Origin: UBA5216 sp040081205
Lineage (GTDB): Bacteria; Pseudomonadota; Gammaproteobacteria; Burkholderiales; SG8-41
Length of the DNA stretch: 6,999 nucleotides
Direction: 5' to 3'
Assembly: GCA_040081205.1 (NCBI GenBank)
Contig: JBEBHE010000254.1
Span: 1 to 6,999, forward strand
Part shown: piece after piece, positions 1 through 5,230 of the stretch
Layout: each line of letters begins with the position of its first letter
How positions within the stretch are numbered: the first letter of the stretch is position 1
The notes under the pieces: generated by a model
What the model was told of the DNA's origin: nothing
Seen by the model: only the letters and a program-made list of their open reading frames with translations
The model's database searches: none
Program-made: the position numbers and the translations under genes

Positions 1-243
1 TTTCAGCGCCGCAAGCAGTTCGGCCCTGGGAATTTCAAGCGCCGCCAGCGTCTTCGCACCAGTCATCCCAAGACGATCAAATCGCTGCGTGTATTCGATC
101 ACGGCAGCATCACCACGCGCTTTGACGTCCGCGAGGATCTCCGCCACTGTCGCATCAATTTGCGGATCCTGCGCCGACTCGAACGCCAACAACGCGGAAA
201 GCCGCGCGTCGAAATCCGCATCACGTGAAGAAAACCGCCGCAT
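1..243 (-). CDS. hisD: Histidinol dehydrogenase, N-terminal part (cut by window edge)
   Basis: Histidinol dehydrogenase catalyses the last two steps of histidine synthesis, oxidising L-histidinol to L-histidine with two NAD+ in the cytoplasm. Only the first 81 residues are in the window. Translating the minus strand from the ATG at 243 gives MRRFSSRDADFDARLSALLA, followed by ILADVKARGDAAVIEYTQRF at residues 36-55, which matches the conserved HisD start (an F-D-x-R-L-x-x-L segment, then V-x-x-R-G-D-x-A-x-x-E-Y-T-x-x-F-D). The catalytic and zinc-binding residues lie beyond the left edge. The frame has a TAA 15 bases upstream of this ATG and no other start between, so the start is well fixed. 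The Shine-Dalgarno sequence is weak. The gene begins 17 bases after the hisG stop, so it is probably co-transcribed with hisG. The reading frame is open to the edge. Confidence 0.93.
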   Translation of the reverse strand, partial: MRRFSSRDADFDARLSALLAFESAQDPQIDATVAEILADVKARGDAAVIEYTQRFDRLGMTGAKTLAALEIPRAELLAALK

Positions 244-260
244 GATCGTTGCGGGTTACG

Positions 261-902
261 CTAGGTTTGCGCCACGGCTTTGGCGAACGCATCCAGAATG
301 GGCTGCATCACCTTGCGCTTGAGCTTGAGCGCTACCGGGTTCACGATCAGCCGCGAACTGACTTGTGCAACCTCTTCCACCGCCACCAGATTGTTCGCTT
401 TCAGCGTGCCACCCGTGCTCACCAGATCGACAATCGCATCGGCCAGCCCCACCAGCGGCGCGAGTTCCATCGAACCGTAGAGCTTGATCAGATCCACATG
501 CACGCCCTTCGCCGCAAAATGCTCGCGCGCCGTTTGCACGTATTTGGTAGCCACCTTCAACCGCGCGCCCTGCTTCACCGCACCCGCGTAATCGAATCCG
601 TGACGTACAGCCACCATCATGCGGCACCGCGCAATGCCCAGATCGAGCGGCTGGTACAAACCCTGTCCGCCCTGCTCATCCAGCACATCCTTGCCCGCGA
701 CACCCATGTCCGCACCGCCGTACTGCACATACGTCGGCACATCGGACGCGCGCACAATAATCAGCCGCACATCACGCTTGTTGGTAACGAAAATCAGCTT
801 GCGTGATTTATCCGGATCTTCCGACGTGTGGATACCCGCCGCGTTGAGCAGCGGCAGCGTTTCATCAAAAATGCGGCCCTTGGAAAGCGCAATGGTAATC
901 AC
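261..902 (-). CDS. hisG: ATP phosphoribosyltransferase, short (HisZ-dependent) form
   Basis: HisG catalyses the first committed step of histidine synthesis, joining ATP and PRPP to give phosphoribosyl-ATP. With the GTG start at 902 the protein has 213 residues. It begins MITIALSKGRIFDETLPLL, typical of the family, and carries the PRPP-binding signature at residues 159-170 (D-L-V-S-T-G-G-T-L-K-A-N), preceded by E-L-A-P-L-V-G-L-A-D-A-I at 146-157. The length fits the short form that lacks the C-terminal regulatory ACT-like domain; such enzymes are known to need HisZ, which is not in this window. The frame stays open back to an ATG at 1016, but those 38 extra residues do not resemble the family, and AGGTG lies five bases before the GTG, so I chose GTG. 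hisD follows after 17 bases. A TAAAAT hexamer at 952-947 on the minus strand could be a -10 box, but it has no convincing -35. Confidence 0.95.
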   Translation of the reverse strand: MITIALSKGRIFDETLPLLNAAGIHTSEDPDKSRKLIFVTNKRDVRLIIVRASDVPTYVQYGGADMGVAGKDVLDEQGGQGLYQPLDLGIARCRMMVAVRHGFDYAGAVKQGARLKVATKYVQTAREHFAAKGVHVDLIKLYGSMELAPLVGLADAIVDLVSTGGTLKANNLVAVEEVAQVSSRLIVNPVALKLKRKVMQPILDAFAKAVAQT

Positions 903-1017
903 GTGGACACCTGGATATGTCGAGCGGAAAGCTTCGCACAAACAAGATTTTACCGTACACGGAGCCCGAGCCACAGCGTAACGAGAAGAGACAAACCGTA
1001 GGGCGTAAACATGCATG

Positions 1018-1066
1018 GCACATAGCGCTGCGGGTGCTGCGGCACATTCACTTGGGCGCTATGTGC
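1018..1066. repeat. 11-bp perfect inverted repeat between hisG and the dioxygenase remnant
   Basis: GCACATAGCGC at 1018-1028 is the exact reverse complement of GCGCTATGTGC at 1056-1066, with a 27-base loop. The loop contains a smaller possible stem (GTGC at 1034-1037 with GCAC at 1042-1045). The right arm ends exactly where recognisable dioxygenase homology begins. It could be a rearrangement scar, an operator for a divergent regulator, or a stem-loop upstream of hisG. Nothing in the sequence decides between these. Confidence 0.6.
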
Positions 1067-1482
1067 ACGCAGTCGTCGTGTTCCGCGACCCCAAGCTCGC
1101 GCCCGATCAGCAAATTGACGTCGCCCGCCGTTTCGGCAAGCTCGAAATCCACCTGTCCAAAGAAGTGCGTCTGCCCGGTGATGATGAAATCCTGATGGTC
1201 TCTAATTTGCTCGATGGCAACAGCAAGGCAATCGCCGCGCAGGAAGCGCAGGCATGGGGCGCGCACGTGGTGCAGGAGCACGCGCCGACCGAGGAACAAT
1301 TGCGCAGCGTGCCGGATGCAAGGGATTATTCATCAACGAAGCGCGCACCTCCAGCATCGCAGGACTACACCCGTCAGAGGCGGACAAACTGCGTGCCCAG
1401 CATAGAGCCACGTTCGATTACGATCTGCCGTTGCGGCGGCTGAGGCATCACACAACCGTGCGTGGGACCTCAGCGAAAAGCG
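1066..1482 (+). pseudogene. Remnant of a TauD/TfdA-family 2-oxoglutarate-dependent dioxygenase
   Basis: Intact members are Fe(II)/2-oxoglutarate dioxygenases of about 280-300 residues. Here only fragments survive. The first, in the frame of base 1066, reads H-A-V-V-V-F-R-D-P-K-L then Q-Q-I-D-V-A-R-R-F-G-K-L-E-I-H and ends near D-E-I-L-M-V-S-N (about 1066-1210), matching the family's VVVFRDQ and ARRFG-x-LE-x-H blocks. A less certain stretch follows to about 1320. Near 1315-1323 the frame shifts, and the C-terminal part continues as K-G-L-F-I-N-E-A-R-T-S-S-I-A-G-L-H, then R-A-T-F-D-Y-D-L-P, then T-T-V-R-G. Missing are the N-terminal third, the segment with the iron-binding H-x-D, and about 30 residues before R-A-T-F including the distal iron His. 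The usual R-R-V-M-H-R near the 2-oxoglutarate arginine reads R-R-L-R-H-H. With no start codon, a frameshift and deletions, it should be non-functional. The 3' limit is approximate. Confidence 0.8.
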
Positions 1483-1546
1483 GAAAATATCCCGCGCTTC
1501 ACGAAGACGTCACCGTGCGCGCCCCGCGCGGTTGTTTGCCGTTGCG

Positions 1547-1906
1547 CTACTTGACCGGAGCCGGCGTGGGCGCGCTATCGGCTTTATCACCGCCCTTCTT
1601 GCCGCCTTTTTTACCGCTTTTCTTGCCTTCGCCTTTTTTGCCGTCGCCCTTTTTGCTTTTAGCTTTACCCTTGGCTTTTTTGGATTTTTCACCTTTCGCG
1701 CCGTCAGCCTTGGGCGTATCGCCTTTCGTGGTAGCCGCCGCCGGCGTGCCCGGCGCTACGGGTGCGGATTTGGCAGCATCGCTCTTGCCCGGCGCGGCTG
1801 CCGGTGCTGCGGGTTGTGCAGGCGCTATCGGTTGTGATTGCGCGGCAGCGGTAAAAGTCGTCGCGGCAAAAATCGTGGTGATCAGGGTGTACAGCAATTT
1901 GCTCAT
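1547..1906 (-). CDS. Small exported Lys/Ala/Gly-rich low-complexity protein, function unknown
   Basis: This 119-residue protein begins MSKLLYTLITTIFAATTFTA and has a probable Sec signal peptide over residues 1-22 (one lysine, a hydrophobic core, and a small-residue cleavage site after A-A-A before Q23). Residues 25-60 are rich in Pro and Ala. Residues 61-107 are a strongly basic block of Lys and Gly with some Asp/Glu, built of K-K-G, K-G-D and K-G-E units. A short Ala/Pro tail ends in lysine. No folded domain is visible. CAGGAG lies seven bases before the ATG, a good ribosome site, and favours this start over the longer open frame reaching 2272. The composition resembles histone-H1-like tails and small periplasmic stress proteins, but the signal peptide argues against a nucleoid role. 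Binding of anionic surface polymers or acid buffering are guesses. It appears monocistronic, divergent from the SDR gene and convergent with the dioxygenase remnant. Confidence 0.75.
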   Translation of the reverse strand: MSKLLYTLITTIFAATTFTAAAQSQPIAPAQPAAPAAAPGKSDAAKSAPVAPGTPAAATTKGDTPKADGAKGEKSKKAKGKAKSKKGDGKKGEGKKSGKKGGKKGGDKADSAPTPAPVK

Positions 1907-2003
1907 CGTGATGCTCCTGTGAAAAATAGAAAGCGGAAACGCGCGGGGCGATGGACCCGGTTCGCCGGGCCGTGAGCCAAAAACGCGCCACCGTTTGAGA
2001 TGG

Positions 2004-2034
2004 TTGACTCCGCCGACGACCGCAAGGCTAAAAT
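2004..2034 (+). promoter_or_regulatory. Candidate sigma-70 promoter for the SDR gene
   Basis: TTGACT at 2004-2009 (one mismatch to the -35 consensus) is followed after 19 bases by TAAAAT at 2029-2034 (one mismatch to the -10 consensus), inside a GGCTAAAATGG context. The spacer is two bases longer than ideal; taking CTAAAA one base earlier gives 18. It sits 83 bases before the SDR start. The rest of the 1907-2117 spacer holds no other clear element, and I see no convincing promoter for the divergent Lys-rich gene. Confidence 0.45.
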
Positions 2035-2117
2035 GGTAGCATTCCCCGCTGCGCTTTCCCGCGCTTTCTCCAATAATTTCCCCCAGCAACTTTTCCTCAA
2101 CATCGACAGGAATCATC

Positions 2118-2891
2118 ATGGAACTGAATCTCAAAGGCAAAACCGCTCTTATCACCGGCGGTTCGCGCGGCATCGGCTTTGGTGCTGCGCGCGTGCTCGC
2201 ATCCGAAGGCGTCAATGTCCATATCACTTCACGCACCGCCGCCGATCTCGATGCCGCTAAAAAGAAAATCACCGATGCCTACAAAGTGAATGTGACTTGC
2301 CACCCGTGCGATCTCGGTGCGGAAGGCGCCGCTGAAAAACTCGCGCGCGAGGTCGGCGACATTGATTTTCTGGTCAACAATGCCGGCGCGATTCCGCAGG
2401 GCACGGTTACCGGTCTCGACGAAAAAACCTGGCGTAAATCGTGGGACTTGAAAGTGTGGGGCTTCATCAACCTCACGCGCGAGTATTACGGCCGTATGGC
2501 GAAAAAGAAAAGCGGCGTCATCGTCAACGTCATCGGCGCGGCGGGTGAGCGTCACTCATCGGGCTACATCGCGGGCAGCATGGGCAATGCAAGCCTGATG
2601 GCGCTATCGCGCGCGCTGGGCGCGGACAGTCACAAGGACGGCATACGCGTGATCGGCATCAATCCCGGCGGCACCGAAACCGATCGTCAAGTCGTGCGTT
2701 GGCGCGCGCGCGCGGAAAAAGAACTGGGCAGCGCCGAGCGTTGGCGCGAGCTGGTGACGGACTTTCCGTTTGGCCGGCTCGGCACCGTGGATGAGATCGC
2801 CAACATGGTGGCGTTTCTGTGTTCGGATTGTTCAGGCTATACCACGGGCTGCGTAATCACCATTGACGGCGGTGCATCGCATCAAAAATAA
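2118..2891 (+). CDS. SDR-family oxidoreductase with atypical active site
   Basis: This 257-residue protein has the classical short-chain dehydrogenase/reductase fold and length. The cofactor site is clear: T-G-G-S-R-G-I-G at residues 13-20, an arginine at 39 after the second strand (T-S-R-T) suggesting NADP(H), and N-N-A-G at 87-90. P-G-G at 183-185 and the C-terminal I-D-G-G at 249-252 are also typical. The active site is not. Tyr150 is present, but the Lys expected four residues later is Ser154 (Y-I-A-G-S); the region that normally supplies the catalytic Ser reads N-V-I-G (137-140); and the Asn normally in a W-D-x-N motif is Lys112 (W-D-L-K). From memory, a subgroup of SDRs shares W-D-L-K and Y-I-A-G-S, so this may be a conserved variation and not decay. 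AGGA six bases before the ATG supports the start. It appears to be transcribed alone. Substrate unknown; a fabG label would be unsafe. Confidence 0.92.
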   Translation: MELNLKGKTALITGGSRGIGFGAARVLASEGVNVHITSRTAADLDAAKKKITDAYKVNVTCHPCDLGAEGAAEKLAREVGDIDFLVNNAGAIPQGTVTGLDEKTWRKSWDLKVWGFINLTREYYGRMAKKKSGVIVNVIGAAGERHSSGYIAGSMGNASLMALSRALGADSHKDGIRVIGINPGGTETDRQVVRWRARAEKELGSAERWRELVTDFPFGRLGTVDEIANMVAFLCSDCSGYTTGCVITIDGGASHQK

Positions 2892-2940
2892 TTTTTAAAA
2901 ACAAATACGTAGGTCGGGACGCATAGCGGTTCCGACCTAC
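2892..2940 (-). terminator. Hairpin between convergent genes, probable terminator of the minus-strand operon
   Basis: GTAGGTCGG at 2909-2917 pairs perfectly with CCGACCTAC at 2932-2940; a G-U and an A-U pair extend the stem to 11 bp. On the minus strand it begins three bases after the TAG of the EthD-like gene and is followed by a T-rich stretch (2908-2892), the layout of an intrinsic terminator. On the plus strand no T-run follows the stem, so termination of the SDR transcript is less certain. The stem with a GCATAGCG-type loop also resembles short palindromes scattered between genes in many proteobacteria, so it may belong to a repeat family. Confidence 0.7.
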
Positions 2941-2943
2941 ACC

Positions 2944-3576
2944 CTACGCCGCGCGCTGATAGCGCTTTAGCACCACGCGGAATTGGTCGGTCAGATGCGG
3001 ACGCACCCGCAACGTCCACTTTGTTACCGCCGCTTCTTTCCATGCGTCTGACGAGCAGATTTCGGCGCGCTCAAGTTCATAAACGCCGATGCTGTTGTGC
3101 GTGCCCGCATGCGAGAAAAAATGCCGCGCCGATACACAGCCCGGCACCGCGCCCAGACGCGGAATATGTTCTTCGCGATACCAGCGCTGAACTTCCTCAA
3201 TTGCATCCGGTTTCAGATTGCAGGCGTTTATCATCAGGTAGTTCGTGGTACCACGCATGACCTGATCGCCGGGAACCAACTGATCCGCCTCGATGCGCAA
3301 CAGGCGTTGTGCCTTGCCTACCATGCGTTTGCTCCACGGCGATAGATTCTCGCGCGCAATCGCCAGATACGGCGCGCTATGCAGCACCGCGCGCGATTCC
3401 AGATCGTAGGTGGCAATCGCCACTTTGGGATCATCCACGCCCTGCCAGCGCACGGCGTTGATGAAGCCCTTGCAGCGCTGCCGCTCTGGCAGATGTTCGG
3501 TGTCATACCAATCGTTGAATTCACCTGCATCGAGCTTGCTGTAGTTGAATCCCGCTACCAGTAGTCCCTTGACCAT
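2944..3576 (-). CDS. Tandem dimeric alpha-beta-barrel (EthD-like) protein
   Basis: The 210-residue protein carries the same motif twice: W-Y-D-T-E-H-L-P at residues 23-30 followed by C-K-G-F, and W-Y-R-E-E-H-I-P at 132-139 followed by V-P-G-C-V-S-A-R. This W-Y-x-x-E-H-(L/I)-P plus P-G-(F/C)-x-x-A-R pattern is typical of small ferredoxin-like alpha-beta domains (EthD and related dimeric alpha-beta-barrel proteins), which normally pair as dimers; here two copies are fused about 109 residues apart. Relatives often sit in catabolic clusters, sometimes with enzymatic and sometimes with unknown roles. There is no signal peptide, so it should be cytoplasmic. AGGAG lies six bases before the ATG at 3576, which fixes the start; the longer open frame to 3660 only runs through the intergenic repeat. 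It is the last gene of the minus-strand block, 116 bases after the binding-protein gene and just before the hairpin at 2909-2940. Confidence 0.85.
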   Translation of the reverse strand: MVKGLLVAGFNYSKLDAGEFNDWYDTEHLPERQRCKGFINAVRWQGVDDPKVAIATYDLESRAVLHSAPYLAIARENLSPWSKRMVGKAQRLLRIEADQLVPGDQVMRGTTNYLMINACNLKPDAIEEVQRWYREEHIPRLGAVPGCVSARHFFSHAGTHNSIGVYELERAEICSSDAWKEAAVTKWTLRVRPHLTDQFRVVLKRYQRAA

Positions 3577-3596
3577 TTTGTTCTCCTTTTTTAACT

Positions 3597-3688
3597 GCGT
3601 GAAGCGTGAGGGGTGAGGCATAACCCCGCTGCTCCACGGGGGGGGGGGGTTACGCCTCACCCCTCACGCCTAACGCCTAACGCCTAAC
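3597..3688. repeat. Heptamer-repeat inverted element with 12-G core
   Basis: This element fills most of the 116-base gap between the binding-protein and EthD-like genes. The arms at 3604-3627 and 3646-3669 are complementary over 24 bp with one mismatch (3620 against 3653); the outer 16 bp (GCGTGAGGGGTGAGGC and its reverse complement) are perfect. Both arms consist of seven-base units of the form GTKAGGS: on the plus strand GTGAAGC, GTGAGGG, GTGAGGC (3599-3619); on the minus strand three copies of GTTAGGC, then GTGAGGG and GTGAGGC (3688-3654). The loop side contains 12 consecutive G (3638-3649). In the mRNA this gives a very stable hairpin that could attenuate downstream expression or protect the upstream message. 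It looks like a short intergenic repeat; length polymorphism of the G-run is likely. Confidence 0.85.
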
Positions 3689-3692
3689 GTAA

Positions 3693-4664
3693 TCAGTCCA
3701 CCCGAATATTCGCCGCCTTCACCACCGGCGCCCATTTGGCGATCTCGCTGCGTATAAATTCGCCGAACTTCTCCGGCGTGCCGCCCACTGGCTCGTAGCC
3801 GTTTTCGATCATGCGCTTGCGCATTTCCGGCGTGCTGATGATGCGATTGAACTCGCTGTTCAAGCGCCGGATGATGTCGGGGGGCGTTGCCGCCGGCGCC
3901 AGCATGCCGTTCCACGAGGTTACGTCGAAGCCTTTGATGCCGGTTTCCTGCAGCGTGGGCAGATCGGGCAACGCCAGCGCGCGTTTGCCGCTGGTCACTG
4001 CGATAGCTTTCATTTTGCCTGACCGGATGTGCTGCACAATGGTGGCTGGCTCGCCAAAAATCATCGCGATCTCGCCGCCCATCAGCGCAATCGCCGCCGG
4101 CCCGCCGCCTTTGTACGGCACATGCGTCAGCGGCGCGCCCGTCATCGACGCGAACAACGCGCCTGCCAGATGGTTGATCGCGCCATTACCGCTGGAACCG
4201 TAGGTAAATGCACCGGGATTCGATTTGGCCAGCGCCACAATATCCTTCGGCGCCTTGATCGGCAGCGACGGATGCACTACCACCACCTGCGGCACCGACG
4301 CGTTCCAGATGATCGGCGCGAAGTCGCTCTCCCGGAACGGCATCTTGCGATAGATATGCGGATTGATCGAGTGCGTGCCGGAATACGCGAACACGATGGT
4401 ATAGCCGTCAGGTGGTGATTTCGCAGCGATCTCTGCTCCGATGTTGCCGGCCGCGCCGCCGCGATTGTCGATGACGACTTGCTGGCCCAGCGCCTCTGAC
4501 ACTGACGGCTGCAAAATTCGCGACAGCACATCCGCGCCGCCGCCCGGTGGCCATGGCACGATCCAGCGAATGGTTTTGGCAGGCCATGCCTGCGCATGGG
4601 CGTTCACGGCATATAAAGTGAAAGTAAACGCGGCAATCACTCGCCAGAAAAATCGTATTTTCAT
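3693..4664 (-). CDS. Bug/TctC-family periplasmic solute-binding protein
   Basis: The 323-residue protein is a tripartite tricarboxylate transporter (TctC, also called Bug) receptor, which binds small carboxylates or related compounds in the periplasm. A signal peptide covers residues 1-24, with a likely cut after A-H-A. Family blocks follow: W-P-A-K-T-I-R-W-I-V-P at 27-37, P-P-G-G-G-A-D at 39-45, L-G-Q-Q-V-V-I-D-N-R at 59-68, G-A-A-G-N-I-G in slightly varied form (G-G-A-A-G-N-I-G at 69-76), P-D-G-Y-T at 85-89, and V-P-Y-K-G-G-G later. The length is normal for the family. Its ATG overlaps the TGA of the upstream gene (ATGA, 4664-4661), suggesting translational coupling; the Shine-Dalgarno sequence is poor. 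No TctA/TctB membrane genes are nearby, which is common for Bug proteins in Burkholderiales, where many binding proteins may share few transporters. The ligand cannot be predicted from sequence; the neighbouring maleate isomerase-like gene hints at a dicarboxylate or arylmalonate-like compound. Confidence 0.95.
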   Translation of the reverse strand: MKIRFFWRVIAAFTFTLYAVNAHAQAWPAKTIRWIVPWPPGGGADVLSRILQPSVSEALGQQVVIDNRGGAAGNIGAEIAAKSPPDGYTIVFAYSGTHSINPHIYRKMPFRESDFAPIIWNASVPQVVVVHPSLPIKAPKDIVALAKSNPGAFTYGSSGNGAINHLAGALFASMTGAPLTHVPYKGGGPAAIALMGGEIAMIFGEPATIVQHIRSGKMKAIAVTSGKRALALPDLPTLQETGIKGFDVTSWNGMLAPAATPPDIIRRLNSEFNRIISTPEMRKRMIENGYEPVGGTPEKFGEFIRSEIAKWAPVVKAANIRVD

Positions 4665-5197
4665 TTTTTATTGTCTTCCTTCATATTGATATAGCGCTGC
4701 GACGCTGGCGCGTAGATAGCAACGGTTTCTGGTAGCGCCTGTGCCGCACTCTTGTTCAACACAGCGATGCCGCGATACGGCGTTGAACGGTCGATACCCA
4801 CAACCTTGAGCCACACGAATGGCAACGCCGCCAGCGCGACATCCGGCGCGTCACGATCCGCCACCAACAATATTTGTTCGTCCGTCACGTCCGGAGCGAC
4901 GTTCAACCCGTCAAACAGGTTGCGCCGATACCACTGCTTGTCGATCAACGGCAGCCATTCACCCATGCCACGCACGCTCTGGTAATACTCGCCCTTGAAC
5001 ACATCCGCCGAGGCTACGCCATACATCGCCAGCGATGGCGGGTGTCCGGGGTGTGTCGTGGTGAAGCGCTGCGCCGAAAATACGCCGGGCACGGTGGCCA
5101 TGATGCGCAAATGCTCGAAGTACCACTGCGCCCAGTCGCCTTCGCGCGAACGGCCGGCGCTCTTTTGTATCAGGCCGCTTTGACTGTTGAAGATCAT
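4661..5197 (-). CDS. EthD-like dimeric alpha-beta-barrel protein
   Basis: The 178-residue protein has one clear motif, W-A-Q-W-Y-F-E-H-L at residues 22-30, followed by V-P-G-V-F-S-A-Q-R-F at 36-45, the same pattern as in the gene ending at 2944. The second half (residues 105-178) lacks the W-Y-x-x-H motif; it may be a worn second copy of the domain or something else. There is no signal peptide, so it is probably cytoplasmic. The start at 5197 is the best available but has only a weak GGCGG eight bases upstream, so a different start is possible. It lies 33 bases after the racemase-family gene, and its TGA overlaps the ATG of the binding protein, placing it firmly inside the operon. Function unknown; relatives are found in degradation clusters. 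Confidence 0.78.
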   Translation of the reverse strand: MIFNSQSGLIQKSAGRSREGDWAQWYFEHLRIMATVPGVFSAQRFTTTHPGHPPSLAMYGVASADVFKGEYYQSVRGMGEWLPLIDKQWYRRNLFDGLNVAPDVTDEQILLVADRDAPDVALAALPFVWLKVVGIDRSTPYRGIAVLNKSAAQALPETVAIYAPASQRYINMKEDNKK

Positions 5198-5230
5198 GCA
5201 ATAAACCGCCGGTGCGCGGCGAGCCTCGGG

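Noticed and set aside
903..1016. N-terminal extension of HisG by 38 residues
   Set aside because: The extension does not resemble HisG, and the GTG at 902 has a ribosome site and gives the normal N-terminus.
1048..1299. 83-codon minus-strand open frame upstream of hisG
   Set aside because: Antisense to the dioxygenase remnant, with no recognisable motif of its own.
1323..1922. Long plus-strand open frame continuing past the dioxygenase remnant through the Lys-rich gene
   Set aside because: Only the part to about 1482 has homology. Beyond that it is the antisense of the Lys/Gly block, which produces false hydrophobic Leu/Pro/Phe runs; the minus-strand gene has a good ribosome site and signal peptide.
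1956..1969. 5-bp stem CCCGG/CCGGG with a TTCG loop in the divergent spacer
   Set aside because: Too short to call a regulatory element in GC-rich DNA, and no T-run or start-site masking goes with it.
1907..2272. N-terminal extension of the Lys-rich protein to 2272
   Set aside because: It would run antisense into the SDR gene and bury the signal peptide; CAGGAG precedes the ATG at 1906.
3577..3660. 28-residue extension of the tandem EthD-like protein
   Set aside because: It only translates the inverted repeat and its poly-G run; the ATG at 3576 has a strong ribosome site.
3597..3688. CRISPR or integration-site reading of the heptamer repeats
   Set aside because: The units are seven bases, directly adjacent without spacers, and there are no cas, integrase or transposase genes in the window.
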